Assembly (NCBI GenBank): GCA_028284235.1
Contig: JANQSC010000071.1
Location: 186,001 to 250,000 of the forward strand
DNA length: 64,000 bases
From: Opitutaceae bacterium
GTDB taxonomy: Bacteria > Verrucomicrobiota > Verrucomicrobiia > Opitutales > Opitutaceae
Direction: 5' to 3'
This document shows, one piece after another, positions 44,724-52,589 of this stretch. Position 1 is the first letter of the stretch, and each line of letters opens with the position of its first letter. Both the position numbers and the translations under genes were made by a program. The notes beneath the pieces are model-generated. The model did no database searches and was not told the DNA's origin. It saw only the letters and a list, made by a program, of their open reading frames with translations.

Positions 44724-45077
44724 AGTCATACTCTTGAATACACGCTCCCGAGCATTTGGTTTCAAGAGAAGATAATGCGCTTGGCTACTTTGGTAGGGGC
44801 GTTGCTCGCGACGCCCGCGTTAGCATATGGAATCAACCAATGCGGGCGTCGCGAGCAACGCCCCTACATAGACCGCAACGATCAAACTCCAATTTCCTTG
44901 TGACTTCTCGCGGCGATCGCGCGTCGTATTCTGAAAAATTGGTTCAATATCCGTCCACGGGAGTCAAAGACCGGAGCGCCACGCAATTCCTTGAACGGCT
45001 AAATCGTATTGCCATCGGTTCCGAGGGCGCGAGTCTGCTTGGAAATTAGCGTAAACTTCGCCCCGTAAACGCAGTCT
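44724..45077. other. Divergent intergenic region between tesA-like and ybbA-like genes
   Basis: This 354-bp gap has no gene. It should contain both divergent promoters and holds the palindromic element at 44793-44867. Apart from that element I see no strong -35/-10 pair, although TTGCCA near 45009 and AT-rich stretches before 45078 are candidates. Confidence 0.5.
44793..44867. repeat. GTAGGGGCG-type palindromic element, copy 1
   Basis: The left arm 44793-44818 (starts GTAGGGGCGTTGCTC) is a perfect reverse complement of the right arm 44842-44867 (ends GCAACGCCCCTAC), 26 bp each with a 23-bp spacer. An almost identical element is at 48342-48419. It is a REP/MITE-like dispersed repeat with no coding capacity. 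Confidence 0.9.
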
Positions 45078-45758
45078 ATGAGTAGTCCTATCGTTTTAAG
45101 TCTCAACAATGTAAGCAAGTCCTTCCCCAGCGGGGAACGCGTTCTGGAGGTCTTGAAATCATCGAGTTTCAAAGCCGAGTCTGGCCAGTCCATCGCCATC
45201 GTCGGCCCGTCGGGCAGCGGGAAGACTACCTTGCTGGGTATTTGCGCCGGACTCGATACTCCCACATCGGGAAAGGTCGTCTTGAACGGTTCCACCTTGA
45301 ACGACCTGAGCGAGGACGAGCGGGCCGAAATCCGCAATCAGCAGGTCGGGTTCGTCTTCCAGAACTTTCAATTGCTGCCCACCTTGACCGCCTTGGAAAA
45401 CGTGATGGTCCCGCTCGAGCTGCGCGGCGAAACCCAAGCGGAAGACGCCGCGATCGAGCTACTCGGGAAAGTGGGGCTCGCCGAGCGCGTCCATCACTAC
45501 CCGGTCCAACTTTCGGGAGGGGAACAGCAGCGCGTCGCCATCGCGCGAGCCTTCATCAACCGCCCCAAAGTCCTGTTTGCGGACGAGCCGACCGGCAATC
45601 TCGATTCCGACACGAGCCACTCGATCGTCGATCTGCTGTTCGACCTGAACCGGGACGCGGGCACCACGCTTATTCTGGTCACGCACGATCGTGAACTCGC
45701 CCGCATGACCGATCAGGTGCTCCGAATTGAAAACGGCGTGGTGACCGTCGAACGATGA
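45078..45758 (+). CDS. ybbA: ABC transporter ATP-binding protein, YbbA/LolD-like
   Basis: This 226-residue ATPase has the full set of ABC motifs: Walker A GPSGSGKTTLLG, Q-loop VGFVFQNFQLLP, signature LSGGEQQRVAIARAF, Walker B VLFADEPTGNLD and H-loop TLILVTHDREL. The sequence class is that of MacB/LolD-type ATPases that work with FtsX-like permeases by mechanical force rather than classical transport. The permease gene overlaps its stop by 4 bp (ATGA). With the divergent tesA-like gene this reproduces the E. coli tesA-ybbA-ybbP neighbourhood. Confidence 0.9.
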   Translation: MSSPIVLSLNNVSKSFPSGERVLEVLKSSSFKAESGQSIAIVGPSGSGKTTLLGICAGLDTPTSGKVVLNGSTLNDLSEDERAEIRNQQVGFVFQNFQLLPTLTALENVMVPLELRGETQAEDAAIELLGKVGLAERVHHYPVQLSGGEQQRVAIARAFINRPKVLFADEPTGNLDSDTSHSIVDLLFDLNRDAGTTLILVTHDRELARMTDQVLRIENGVVTVER

Positions 45759-48322
45759 GCTCGGGCGCGCAACAATCGAGAGGGACGAAGCCGGGATTGG
45801 GCTGGGTTCTAAAAATGGCCTGGCGGGATACGCGGCGCTCGCGCGGGAAACTAGCGCTCTTCGCCTTTTCAGTAATCTTCGGGGTCGCGGCTCTCGTCGC
45901 CGTCAATTCGCTTCGCAGCAATTTGGAAGCCGAGGTGGATCGCCAATCGCGAGCCTTGCTCGGCTCGGACTTGGAGTTTCGCAGCTCCGACGCCTTCGAC
46001 GAAGACATGGAAGCGTATTTCGAAACGCTCGGAGCGGTCGACGAAGCGATCGACACCCGTTTGTCGACGATGGCCTATTTCGTCAAATCGGACCAGACGC
46101 GCCTCGTTTCCATGCGGGCCATGGCGGGCGGTTTCCCTTGGTATGGAACCATGGATACGCGGCCCGAAAATCTCACCTTGGACCCGAGCCAAGGAAGAGT
46201 CGCGCTGGTGGAAGAGTCATTGATGATTCAATACGACTTGGAAATCGGCGACGCGATCAAGCTGGGCGAAGCGGAGTTCAAAGTGATCGGGGAATTGATG
46301 CGCCTGCCAGGCGAATCCTCGTTGGGAAGTTCCTTTTCGCCCCGCATTCTCATTCCTCACGCGTTTTTGGAGGAAACCGATCTGCTCGGCTTCGGCAGTC
46401 GCAAGTCGTTCGTCAAACACTTCATTTTCGAAAACGGGGTGAGTCCGGAGCTCAATAGAGAGCTGAACGAGCGCGAGCGTGAGTTCCGAGCCAATGGCGT
46501 GCGTTTCGATACCGTCGAGGAGCAAAAGCGCAGCATCGGCAACATGTTGAACGAGATGACGAGCTACATGAGCCTAGTTGGATTTGTCGCCTTGCTGCTC
46601 GGCGGAGTGGGAATCGCGGGCGCGGTTCAAGTCTACTTGAAAGAGAAATCCGAGTCGATGGCGGTTCTGCGATGCTTGGGGTGTTCCGGCAGCGTCAGCA
46701 TGCAGGTTTTCTGTATCCAGATTTTTATCGTTGGGTTCGTCGGCTGCCTTTTAGGCTCGATCGTCGGAGTCGGCGTGCAGGCCGCCTTGCCGCAAGTGCT
46801 CGGCGTATTCGTCCCGTTCGACGTCGCCTTCGAAATCGTTTGGTCCAGCCTGGCCGAAGCCTTTCTGTTCGCGTGGGTACTGACGTCTCTTTTCGCTTTT
46901 TTACCACTGCTCCCGTTGCGAGCGCTTTCGCCCATGCGCGCCATTCGCTCGTCGATGGGCGTCACTCCGGCCCGTCGCGATTGGCTCGTCTGGCTGGCGG
47001 TTGCGGCAATCGGGGGCGTAACGCTCCTGTTTTCGATATTGCAAACGGAGCGACTTCGAGACGCCGCCGGCGTGTTCGGAGGAATCGTCGTGGCGATCCT
47101 CGTTCTCGCCATCGCGGGAATGGCCTTACGGGGAGCCTTGCGCAGACTCTCGCCGCGTTCACTTCCGTTCGTCTGGAGACAGGGATTGAGCAATCTCTAC
47201 CGCCCGAACAACCGAACTGTTTCCCTCATCGTCATGATCGGCATGGGGGCCTTCCTGATCTACACTTTGTACCTCTGCGAGGTGAGCATTCTCAAACGCG
47301 GCGAAATCAACGATCAGGACGACAAACCCAATACGGTCTTCTTCGACGTGCAGTCGGATCAGGTCGACGTCGTCAAGGGCCTCGCCGACGAGCTCGAAAC
47401 CGAACTCAAGTTTCACGACGCGATGATCACTATGCGGCTCACGCACGTTCGAGAACGTCCCGTCAGCGAATTGCGCCGCGAGCGGAACCTCGAGCGCTGG
47501 GCCCTGGGCCGCGAATACCGTTCGACCTACCGATCGGAGCTGCGAGCGCACGAACCCCTCTTAGCGGGGGAATTCACACCCACGGCCAGTCTCGACAGTT
47601 CCGACCCCATTCCCGTGTCGGTCGAGGAGCGCATCGTCGAAGCCTTGCAGCTTTCGCTCGGCGATCGACTATCGTGGGACGTACAAGGCTTTCCGGTCGA
47701 GACCGTTGTAACCAGTATCCGAAAAGTGGATTGGCGACAAATGCAGCCCAACTTCTTCGTGGTCTTCCCCAGCGGCGTTCTGGAGGATGCGCCGGCGAAT
47801 CACATGCTGGCGATCCGCGCCGATGGAACGGATACGATCGCGGCCTTGCAGGGAGCGGTGGTCAAGCAGTTCCCCAACGTGTCGGCCATCAATCTGACCA
47901 TGGTGCTGGAGACGCTCAAAGACGTATTCGACAAAGTCGGATTCGTCATTCGCTTCATGGCGTCCTTCACCATTCTGACGGGGTTGATCGCCCTCGTATC
48001 GACGGTTCTCACCAGTCGCTACCAGCGAATGCGGGAGAGCGTATTGCTCCGCTCGCTCGGCGCCAGTATCGGCCAGACACGCCGCATCATGGCCGTCGAG
48101 TATTTCTTGCTTGGCGGGCTCGGCAGCGCCACCGGAATCGGGCTCTCGCTCGGAGGCGCCTGGGCCATGACTCAATTTGTATTCGAAATCGACCTCTACG
48201 TCCCCTGGGGAGTGACCATCGGTTCGATTCTCGTGATCGGCAGTCTGACACTGATCACCGGAATGCTGAACAGCCTCGGCATCGCGAGTCGGTCGCCCAT
48301 CGAGGCGCTCCGGTACGAGTAG
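45755..48322 (+). CDS. ybbP: FtsX-like permease, YbbP family
   Basis: An 855-residue membrane protein with one helix near the N-terminus (GKLALFAFSVIFGVAALVAV), a large outside domain (about 60-260) and two clusters of helices with FtsX domains: LVGFVALLLGGVGIAGAVQVYLKEKSESMAVLRCLGCS, and near the C-terminus MASFTILTGLIALVSTVLTSRYQRMRESVLLRSLGAS. Between them are further helices (DWLVWLAVAAIGGVTLLFSI; GVFGGIVVAILVLAIAGMAL). Both FtsX cores, with the R-x-S-L-G motif, match the ten-helix YbbP/DevC-like layout. It overlaps ybbA by 4 bp and forms its transporter partner. A role in lipid or lipoprotein handling is inferred. Confidence 0.88.
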   Translation: MSSGAQQSRGTKPGLGWVLKMAWRDTRRSRGKLALFAFSVIFGVAALVAVNSLRSNLEAEVDRQSRALLGSDLEFRSSDAFDEDMEAYFETLGAVDEAIDTRLSTMAYFVKSDQTRLVSMRAMAGGFPWYGTMDTRPENLTLDPSQGRVALVEESLMIQYDLEIGDAIKLGEAEFKVIGELMRLPGESSLGSSFSPRILIPHAFLEETDLLGFGSRKSFVKHFIFENGVSPELNRELNEREREFRANGVRFDTVEEQKRSIGNMLNEMTSYMSLVGFVALLLGGVGIAGAVQVYLKEKSESMAVLRCLGCSGSVSMQVFCIQIFIVGFVGCLLGSIVGVGVQAALPQVLGVFVPFDVAFEIVWSSLAEAFLFAWVLTSLFAFLPLLPLRALSPMRAIRSSMGVTPARRDWLVWLAVAAIGGVTLLFSILQTERLRDAAGVFGGIVVAILVLAIAGMALRGALRRLSPRSLPFVWRQGLSNLYRPNNRTVSLIVMIGMGAFLIYTLYLCEVSILKRGEINDQDDKPNTVFFDVQSDQVDVVKGLADELETELKFHDAMITMRLTHVRERPVSELRRERNLERWALGREYRSTYRSELRAHEPLLAGEFTPTASLDSSDPIPVSVEERIVEALQLSLGDRLSWDVQGFPVETVVTSIRKVDWRQMQPNFFVVFPSGVLEDAPANHMLAIRADGTDTIAALQGAVVKQFPNVSAINLTMVLETLKDVFDKVGFVIRFMASFTILTGLIALVSTVLTSRYQRMRESVLLRSLGASIGQTRRIMAVEYFLLGGLGSATGIGLSLGGAWAMTQFVFEIDLYVPWGVTIGSILVIGSLTLITGMLNSLGIASRSPIEALRYE

Positions 48323-48341
48323 GGGTGACCGGTTCATTTCA

Positions 48342-48419
48342 TGTAGGGGCGTCGCTCGCGACGCCCGCATCGGTTGAGTTCTAGCCACTCACGCGGGCGT
48401 CGCGAGCAACGCCCCTACA
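48342..48419. repeat. GTAGGGGCG-type palindromic element, copy 2
   Basis: Arms at 48342-48368 and 48393-48419 pair over 27 bp with one mismatch; the spacer differs from that of copy 1. It lies right after the ybbP stop and before the convergent glycosyltransferase gene. Confidence 0.9.
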
Positions 48420-48443
48420 GGATTGATCACAGTTATTGAAATC

Positions 48444-48519
48444 GTAGGGCCAGCGCTTGCGCTGTGCCGCGTTTGACGATCATTTTGGGTACGCGGCGTG
48501 GCGCAAGCGCCAGCCCTAC
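48444..48519. repeat. GTAGGGC-type palindromic element
   Basis: The left arm GTAGGGC...GCGCTTGCGC (48444-48471) and right arm GCGCAAGCGC...GCCCTAC (48492-48519) pair over most of 28 bp with a few changes, which are CA versus TG swaps. It is a second repeat family, adjacent to the GTAGGGGCG element, in the same convergent gap. Confidence 0.85.
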
Positions 48520-48540
48520 ATCGCGACAAATGACCCAGGC

Positions 48541-49254
48541 TCAAATCCCGCCGCTTAGGATTTGCTTCAGGAAACGTAGGGCCGACTTCCAATTGGTCGT
48601 GCTTCCCGGGATTTCCTTCCAGTCGATGGGGATCGTCCGGATGTGGACGTTTGATCGTTTGGCGACTAAAAGCAGCTCCAGGTCAAAGGCGTATCCGCAT
48701 TGTTTGAACTCAGATCGGGCGGAACGATAGAACTCGCCAGGAATTATCTTGAGACCGCACTGCGTATCGACGACTTGGATATCGTAGCGGAATCGGATCA
48801 CCCAATTGAACACTCGAGACACGAACTGGCGGGACCAATCGCGATCCAAGGCCCGCGATGCGGTCGAGTCGCGGATGGCAATCGTCATGGCGTCCGAATG
48901 GGAGCCCTTCAAAACGCGGATCGTCTCGCTCGCGGATACGGCCCCGTCCGCGTCGACGAACGCCAACTGATTGTAATCGGCACCGGTATCCCATCCAGAT
49001 CGGACGGCGCCGCCTTTGCCTTGATTCTGAGCGAGAATCAGCGGCGGCTTGACGAATTCGTACTCGGCTTGATGCTCGCGGGCGATTTCGACCAAGGCGG
49101 CTTGCTCGGGTTCGGGCGATCCGTCGTCGACGAGCAGGACGTCGATCGCTTCGTTCGATTCGCCAATTGCCTCGCACAGGCCTGGCAAGAAGGCCGGGAG
49201 GCGTTTGCGTTCGCAATAGCAGGGAATCACCAGGAGCGTTTTCATCGTGTTCAC
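48541..49254 (-). CDS. Family 2 glycosyltransferase (polyprenyl-phosphate sugar type)
   Basis: A 237-residue soluble GT2 enzyme with the GT-A features: TLLVIPCYCERKRL at the N-terminus, IDVLLVDDGSPEPEQ, the QNQGKGGAVRSGWDTGADYNQLAFVDADGAV block containing the DxD motif, and a C-terminal VDTQCGLKIIPGEFYRS...GYAFDLELLLVAKR segment like that of dolichyl-phosphate glucose/mannose synthases. There is no membrane segment. Its start overlaps the apbE stop by 4 bp. Operon mates are the apbE gene and a TIGR03663 membrane glycosyltransferase-like gene, so this enzyme could make the lipid-linked sugar donor for that protein. Confidence 0.87.
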   Translation of the reverse strand: MNTMKTLLVIPCYCERKRLPAFLPGLCEAIGESNEAIDVLLVDDGSPEPEQAALVEIAREHQAEYEFVKPPLILAQNQGKGGAVRSGWDTGADYNQLAFVDADGAVSASETIRVLKGSHSDAMTIAIRDSTASRALDRDWSRQFVSRVFNWVIRFRYDIQVVDTQCGLKIIPGEFYRSARSEFKQCGYAFDLELLLVAKRSNVHIRTIPIDWKEIPGSTTNWKSALRFLKQILSGGI

Positions 49255-50186
49255 GCCTCCGCAAAGAGAGGACCGCTCTGGAATGTGTCGGATTCTGAAT
49301 ACAATGCGAGCGACAAATCCGGTTCGCTCGCCGCGATCGAAGCCACGTCCTCATGATCGAACAATAGAGCCGCCGTACTGGCCGCGTCGGCGAACGCGGC
49401 CGAGGCGCCGCTCGCGTAGCTCCGTTTCCAGGAATAGGGGCTCGCCTTGGGATCGGGATCAACTACGTGAGTTCCTTGATAGAGCTCGCCCGAGCTGGCA
49501 ATCGCTTGGCCAGAGCGCAGCTGGATCGCCTGCGTTTGCTCGCCGTAGCCAATGGTGAGTCGCCATGAATCGATTCCTGGCGGCGTGTCTAAAGAGAGAA
49601 ACGTGCTTCCACCGGACTCCAACAAGCCAGAGCCGAAATCCCATTCTCGAAAATGGTTCGCCAGTCGATCGAGAGCGAAGCCTTTTCCGATGCCGCCCAA
49701 GTCGAGGATCGGCCCCGCCCGAAGCTTGCGTATCGAATTCCTCGATTCGTCGAGAGCGATCACCGGGCGGTCGTCCGCTGGGGTTTCACTTTCCAATCCA
49801 GCCAAATGGGGCAGTTCCGCCGCTTGCCCTTTTACGCGCAATGCGGATTGACCGAGAAAGGGATGAAATTTCCCTCGTAGGCGCTCGCTCGCGTCGAACG
49901 CGGAGAGCAAACACGCGATGGTGTCTTCGCCGACGGGAATTCCCTCTCCAGGAGCGGCTCGATTGATCCGAGTCGTGTCGCTGTATTCGATATAGAGGCT
50001 CAGTCGCTCCTCGAGTTTGGCGAGCAGCTCCTCTGCTTCCATCACCGCGGAATCCATCAAGCCGGTCCGTTCGCCGACGAGGTGGAAGTGAAACGAGCAG
50101 GCCATCGCTTCGCAGCGGAACGTCTGCGTATTCGCCGAGGATTGCGGGTCGATGGAGATTAAGGGAGGTCCGGCGTTCGTATCCAT
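49251..50186 (-). CDS. apbE: FAD:protein FMN transferase, ApbE family
   Basis: A 311-residue ApbE protein with CEAMACSFHFHLVG near the N-terminus, DLGGIGKGFALDRLA in the middle and GASAAFADAASTAALLFDHE at the C-terminus, including the Asp and Ser/Thr of the metal/FAD site. The enzyme attaches FMN covalently to Thr of partner proteins such as Nqr/Rnf subunits, none of which are seen here. I use the ATG at 50184-50186, 4 bp after the upstream stop. The longer ORF start would add 62 Arg/Cys-rich residues overlapping that gene. No signal peptide is seen, although most ApbE proteins are exported lipoproteins. Confidence 0.85.
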   Translation of the reverse strand: MDTNAGPPLISIDPQSSANTQTFRCEAMACSFHFHLVGERTGLMDSAVMEAEELLAKLEERLSLYIEYSDTTRINRAAPGEGIPVGEDTIACLLSAFDASERLRGKFHPFLGQSALRVKGQAAELPHLAGLESETPADDRPVIALDESRNSIRKLRAGPILDLGGIGKGFALDRLANHFREWDFGSGLLESGGSTFLSLDTPPGIDSWRLTIGYGEQTQAIQLRSGQAIASSGELYQGTHVVDPDPKASPYSWKRSYASGASAAFADAASTAALLFDHEDVASIAASEPDLSLALYSESDTFQSGPLFAEA

Positions 50187-50190
50187 GTTC

Positions 50191-51708
50191 TCAACGCGTT
50201 TGCATAAACGCTTCCCACAGTTCCTTGCGTATCCAACACTCCAGAAGCACATTCTCGCGCAGTCCGTGGTATTCCGGCGTGTGCGTTTCCTTGAGCGACA
50301 GCGGTAGGGATCCCGCGGGACCGATGACCAGATCGAGCGCGGGAATTGAATTCGTGTCTGCCCAATAGCCAACCGTCTCGTTGTTTCTTAAATGCCACGG
50401 CAAAGGCCAGGCATTGTCCTCGCCACCCACGGCGATCGATAGCTGCGTGTCCGGATCCAGCGCTTCCAGATCCTCGATCCGCTCGACGAGCTTGGCAAAT
50501 TGCCCGGTCGTGTGCTGATAGAGGTACGGATTGCGCGTGTCCGCGGCGTAGCGTTCCGCCAGTTGGGTGGACTGGTATTGATCGCCAAGGGTGAAAAGAA
50601 CGACTCCGATTGCCACGATCCGTATCCAGGAATTCGACTGATCGACAATCAGTGTCTTCAGCACATAGCCTGCCGCCACGGTGAGAGAGACGTACGAAGC
50701 GAGCATCAGCCACGGAGTTTTATAAGGAATGATTGAATACAGGGCGAACGCGATCGCTCCATAGTAGACGACGAGACGGGCCCGGTCGGAGCGTTTCCCG
50801 CTGGTCATGGCAAGCAAGACGAGCCCTAGAAACGCGAAGACCAGAATGGGCGCTTCTCCCCACTGGATGCCTTCCGCTGTGCGGGGCCAGAAAATCGACA
50901 AGTAGTAGAATAGCGGCTTGTCGTGGCCTGCACCCTGCGAGCGTTCCGCGTAGTTCACGAACGCCAGAACGCTGTCGGTCAGTTGGCTGAAGTTGGTAAA
51001 CCCAGACGAGTAAAAGAAGATCCATCCCAGGACGAACGATCCGAAGCACGCGGCGACAGGCGTTCGCGGGAGTCGTTTCTTGATTTCCGAAAGGCGAAAG
51101 CCGCTTTCATTCATGGCCAGAATCGCCAGGCCGATGGCGGCGATGTGGATGATGGCCGTCTCTTTGGTCGCGAAGAGGGCCGCGGTGAGGAGACCGCACA
51201 AAATCGCTTGCGGCACTTCCGGAAACCGCCAGTACCAGGCGCCGGCGTAGAGGAGTACAAAACTAATAAGAACGAAGAGCGCTTCCTGCACGTAGTACGC
51301 TCCGTAGATGACGGGAAAGGGCGAAATCGCGAAGAGAGCGGCGGCGATGAGGAAGGTCAGGTCGAATTTACCGTTTCCAACGAGAATTAGCAGGAGCAGG
51401 AGCGCGCTCGCCAAAATCGGGAGCAACCGCAGATTCGTGCGATCCGACAAATCGTCCCCGCTGATTCCGACTGCGTTGTTGAGGATTTTGGACAGGTAGT
51501 AGAGCGTCGGGCCGTGTTTGTCCTCGGGGTCGTACTGGTAGTGGCCCGTTTCCATGAGCTCCCAAAGCTGGTAGGCCTGCACCGCTTCGTCGGAATGCAG
51601 GATGCGCGCCTCCGAGTTTTGAATACGAAGGGAAATTCCGAACCAAACGACGCCGATTCCGGCGACGATGTAGAGGATGCGAAAAAGGGTCTTTGGGTTG
51701 AGGGTCAT
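50191..51708 (-). CDS. TIGR03663-type polytopic membrane protein, GT39-like
   Basis: This 505-residue protein has about eleven hydrophobic segments and the N-terminal sequence HSDEAVQAYQLWELMETGHYQYDPEDKHGPTLYYLS, the typical 'DEA...G.Y.YdP..HGP' motif of TIGR03663 and related PMT/GT39 glycosyltransferases. The acidic residues of that loop are the likely sugar-lipid site. A C-terminal non-membrane domain of about 120 residues follows (AERYAADTRNPYLYQHTTGQFAKLVERIEDLEAL). It is the first gene of the operon with apbE (4-bp gap) and GT2. It probably transfers a sugar from a polyprenyl-phosphate donor outside the membrane; the acceptor is unknown. Confidence 0.85.
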   Translation of the reverse strand: MTLNPKTLFRILYIVAGIGVVWFGISLRIQNSEARILHSDEAVQAYQLWELMETGHYQYDPEDKHGPTLYYLSKILNNAVGISGDDLSDRTNLRLLPILASALLLLLILVGNGKFDLTFLIAAALFAISPFPVIYGAYYVQEALFVLISFVLLYAGAWYWRFPEVPQAILCGLLTAALFATKETAIIHIAAIGLAILAMNESGFRLSEIKKRLPRTPVAACFGSFVLGWIFFYSSGFTNFSQLTDSVLAFVNYAERSQGAGHDKPLFYYLSIFWPRTAEGIQWGEAPILVFAFLGLVLLAMTSGKRSDRARLVVYYGAIAFALYSIIPYKTPWLMLASYVSLTVAAGYVLKTLIVDQSNSWIRIVAIGVVLFTLGDQYQSTQLAERYAADTRNPYLYQHTTGQFAKLVERIEDLEALDPDTQLSIAVGGEDNAWPLPWHLRNNETVGYWADTNSIPALDLVIGPAGSLPLSLKETHTPEYHGLRENVLLECWIRKELWEAFMQTR

Positions 51709-51821
51709 CTTATGGCGTCTAACATAACCCGCCGAGGACGTCGGGTTCCACCTTCTAGAGTTGGGTGGAACGCGCCGTCCCGGCGCGTTTTCTCCATACA
51801 GTCGAGTTCCACGAACGTCAT

Positions 51822-51857
51822 AAAAAAACGCGTCCAGAGGCAGCCTCGGGACGCGTT
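51822..51857 (-). terminator. Intrinsic terminator of the discoidin-domain gene
   Basis: On the minus strand, AACGCGTCC (51849-51857) pairs with GGACGCGTT (51827-51835), with an inner GAGG/CCTC pairing, and the stem runs directly into a seven-T tract (51822-51828). It lies 20 bp after the stop of the 51878-52540 gene. Confidence 0.88.
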
Positions 51858-51877
51858 GGAATAAATTCGAATGAGAG

Positions 51878-52540
51878 CTAGTTGGCTTTGCCGAAGACTT
51901 CCACTTCGACGAAGTGGTTCATCTCGTTGCTAGTGTTGCCGGCTCCGTAGATGCGCACGTAGCGTCCTTTGGACTCCTTGGCGTCGACGAGCTTGCCTTC
52001 GTTGGTCTCGAGGTAGGCTTTGTCCGTGCCTTGTCCGAATCCGGACGAGTTGTCGTGGTCGTTGTTGAAAACGGTGGTGACGCCGCTTTCAAAGGAGTCG
52101 TCGTCGGAGATCTGAACGATTACGTCGTGGTAAGCGCGCTTCTGCGTGTGGAAGTGCCAGATGGCGACGCCGTAGATGGTCGCGGAATTTTCCAGATCGA
52201 TCTGGATCCACTGCGTGCCGGGAGCGAGCTCGACGAAGTAGCCTTCTTCCGATTCCTTGTCGCCATCGGTCACGTAGTCGAGACCGCCGATGATTGGGAA
52301 ATCGTCGCTAGAGGTGACTTCCTTGCCAGAGGCGAGGTTGGAGACGCCTTCCGGGACCATGATAGTCGGGCGGGGCGTGCCCGGATCCTCGAGGTGAGGC
52401 AGATTCACCTGGACCGGCGTGCCGATCAGGAACGGAGGAGGGAACTCGATCTCGAGCGCCTTTTTCCCGCCGTGGTGGGCAGCGAAGGCCGATACGGCGA
52501 AAGCCGCCACGGCAATGATTGAAATGATTTTCTTTGTCAT
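51878..52540 (-). CDS. Secreted F5/8 type C (discoidin-like) domain protein
   Basis: The 220-residue protein has a signal peptide (MTKKIISIIAVAAFAVSAFA) and one discoidin-like jellyroll domain: GVSNLASGKEVTSSDDFPIIGGLDYVTDGDKES, then WIQIDLENSATIYGVAIWHFHTQKRAYHDVIVQISDD, and the last strand GRYVRIYGAGNTSNEMNHFVEVEVFGK. Such domains bind carbohydrate or lipid surfaces. It has no enzymatic domain and ends with a strong terminator, so it forms the 3' end of its unit. The gene upstream on the same strand is a Tat-exported oxidoreductase 50 bp away. Confidence 0.8.
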   Translation of the reverse strand: MTKKIISIIAVAAFAVSAFAAHHGGKKALEIEFPPPFLIGTPVQVNLPHLEDPGTPRPTIMVPEGVSNLASGKEVTSSDDFPIIGGLDYVTDGDKESEEGYFVELAPGTQWIQIDLENSATIYGVAIWHFHTQKRAYHDVIVQISDDDSFESGVTTVFNNDHDNSSGFGQGTDKAYLETNEGKLVDAKESKGRYVRIYGAGNTSNEMNHFVEVEVFGKAN

Positions 52541-52589
52541 AGTATTAGGTTAATTTCAGTAGTTAGTCCGAGGATACAGCTCGAAGTGG

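Noticed and set aside
44793-44867. Insertion sequence ends
   Set aside because: No transposase between or beside the arms and the spacer is only 23 bp; better described as a REP/MITE-like palindrome.
46672-48384. 570-residue frame overlapping ybbP in another frame
   Set aside because: Arg-rich, no domain, same strand as an intact FtsX permease with clear helices.
51750-51800. CGCGCC/GGCGCG palindrome near 51770-51787 as a third REP family
   Set aside because: Short and single here; may be chance in G+C-rich sequence or a weak hairpin between the two operons.
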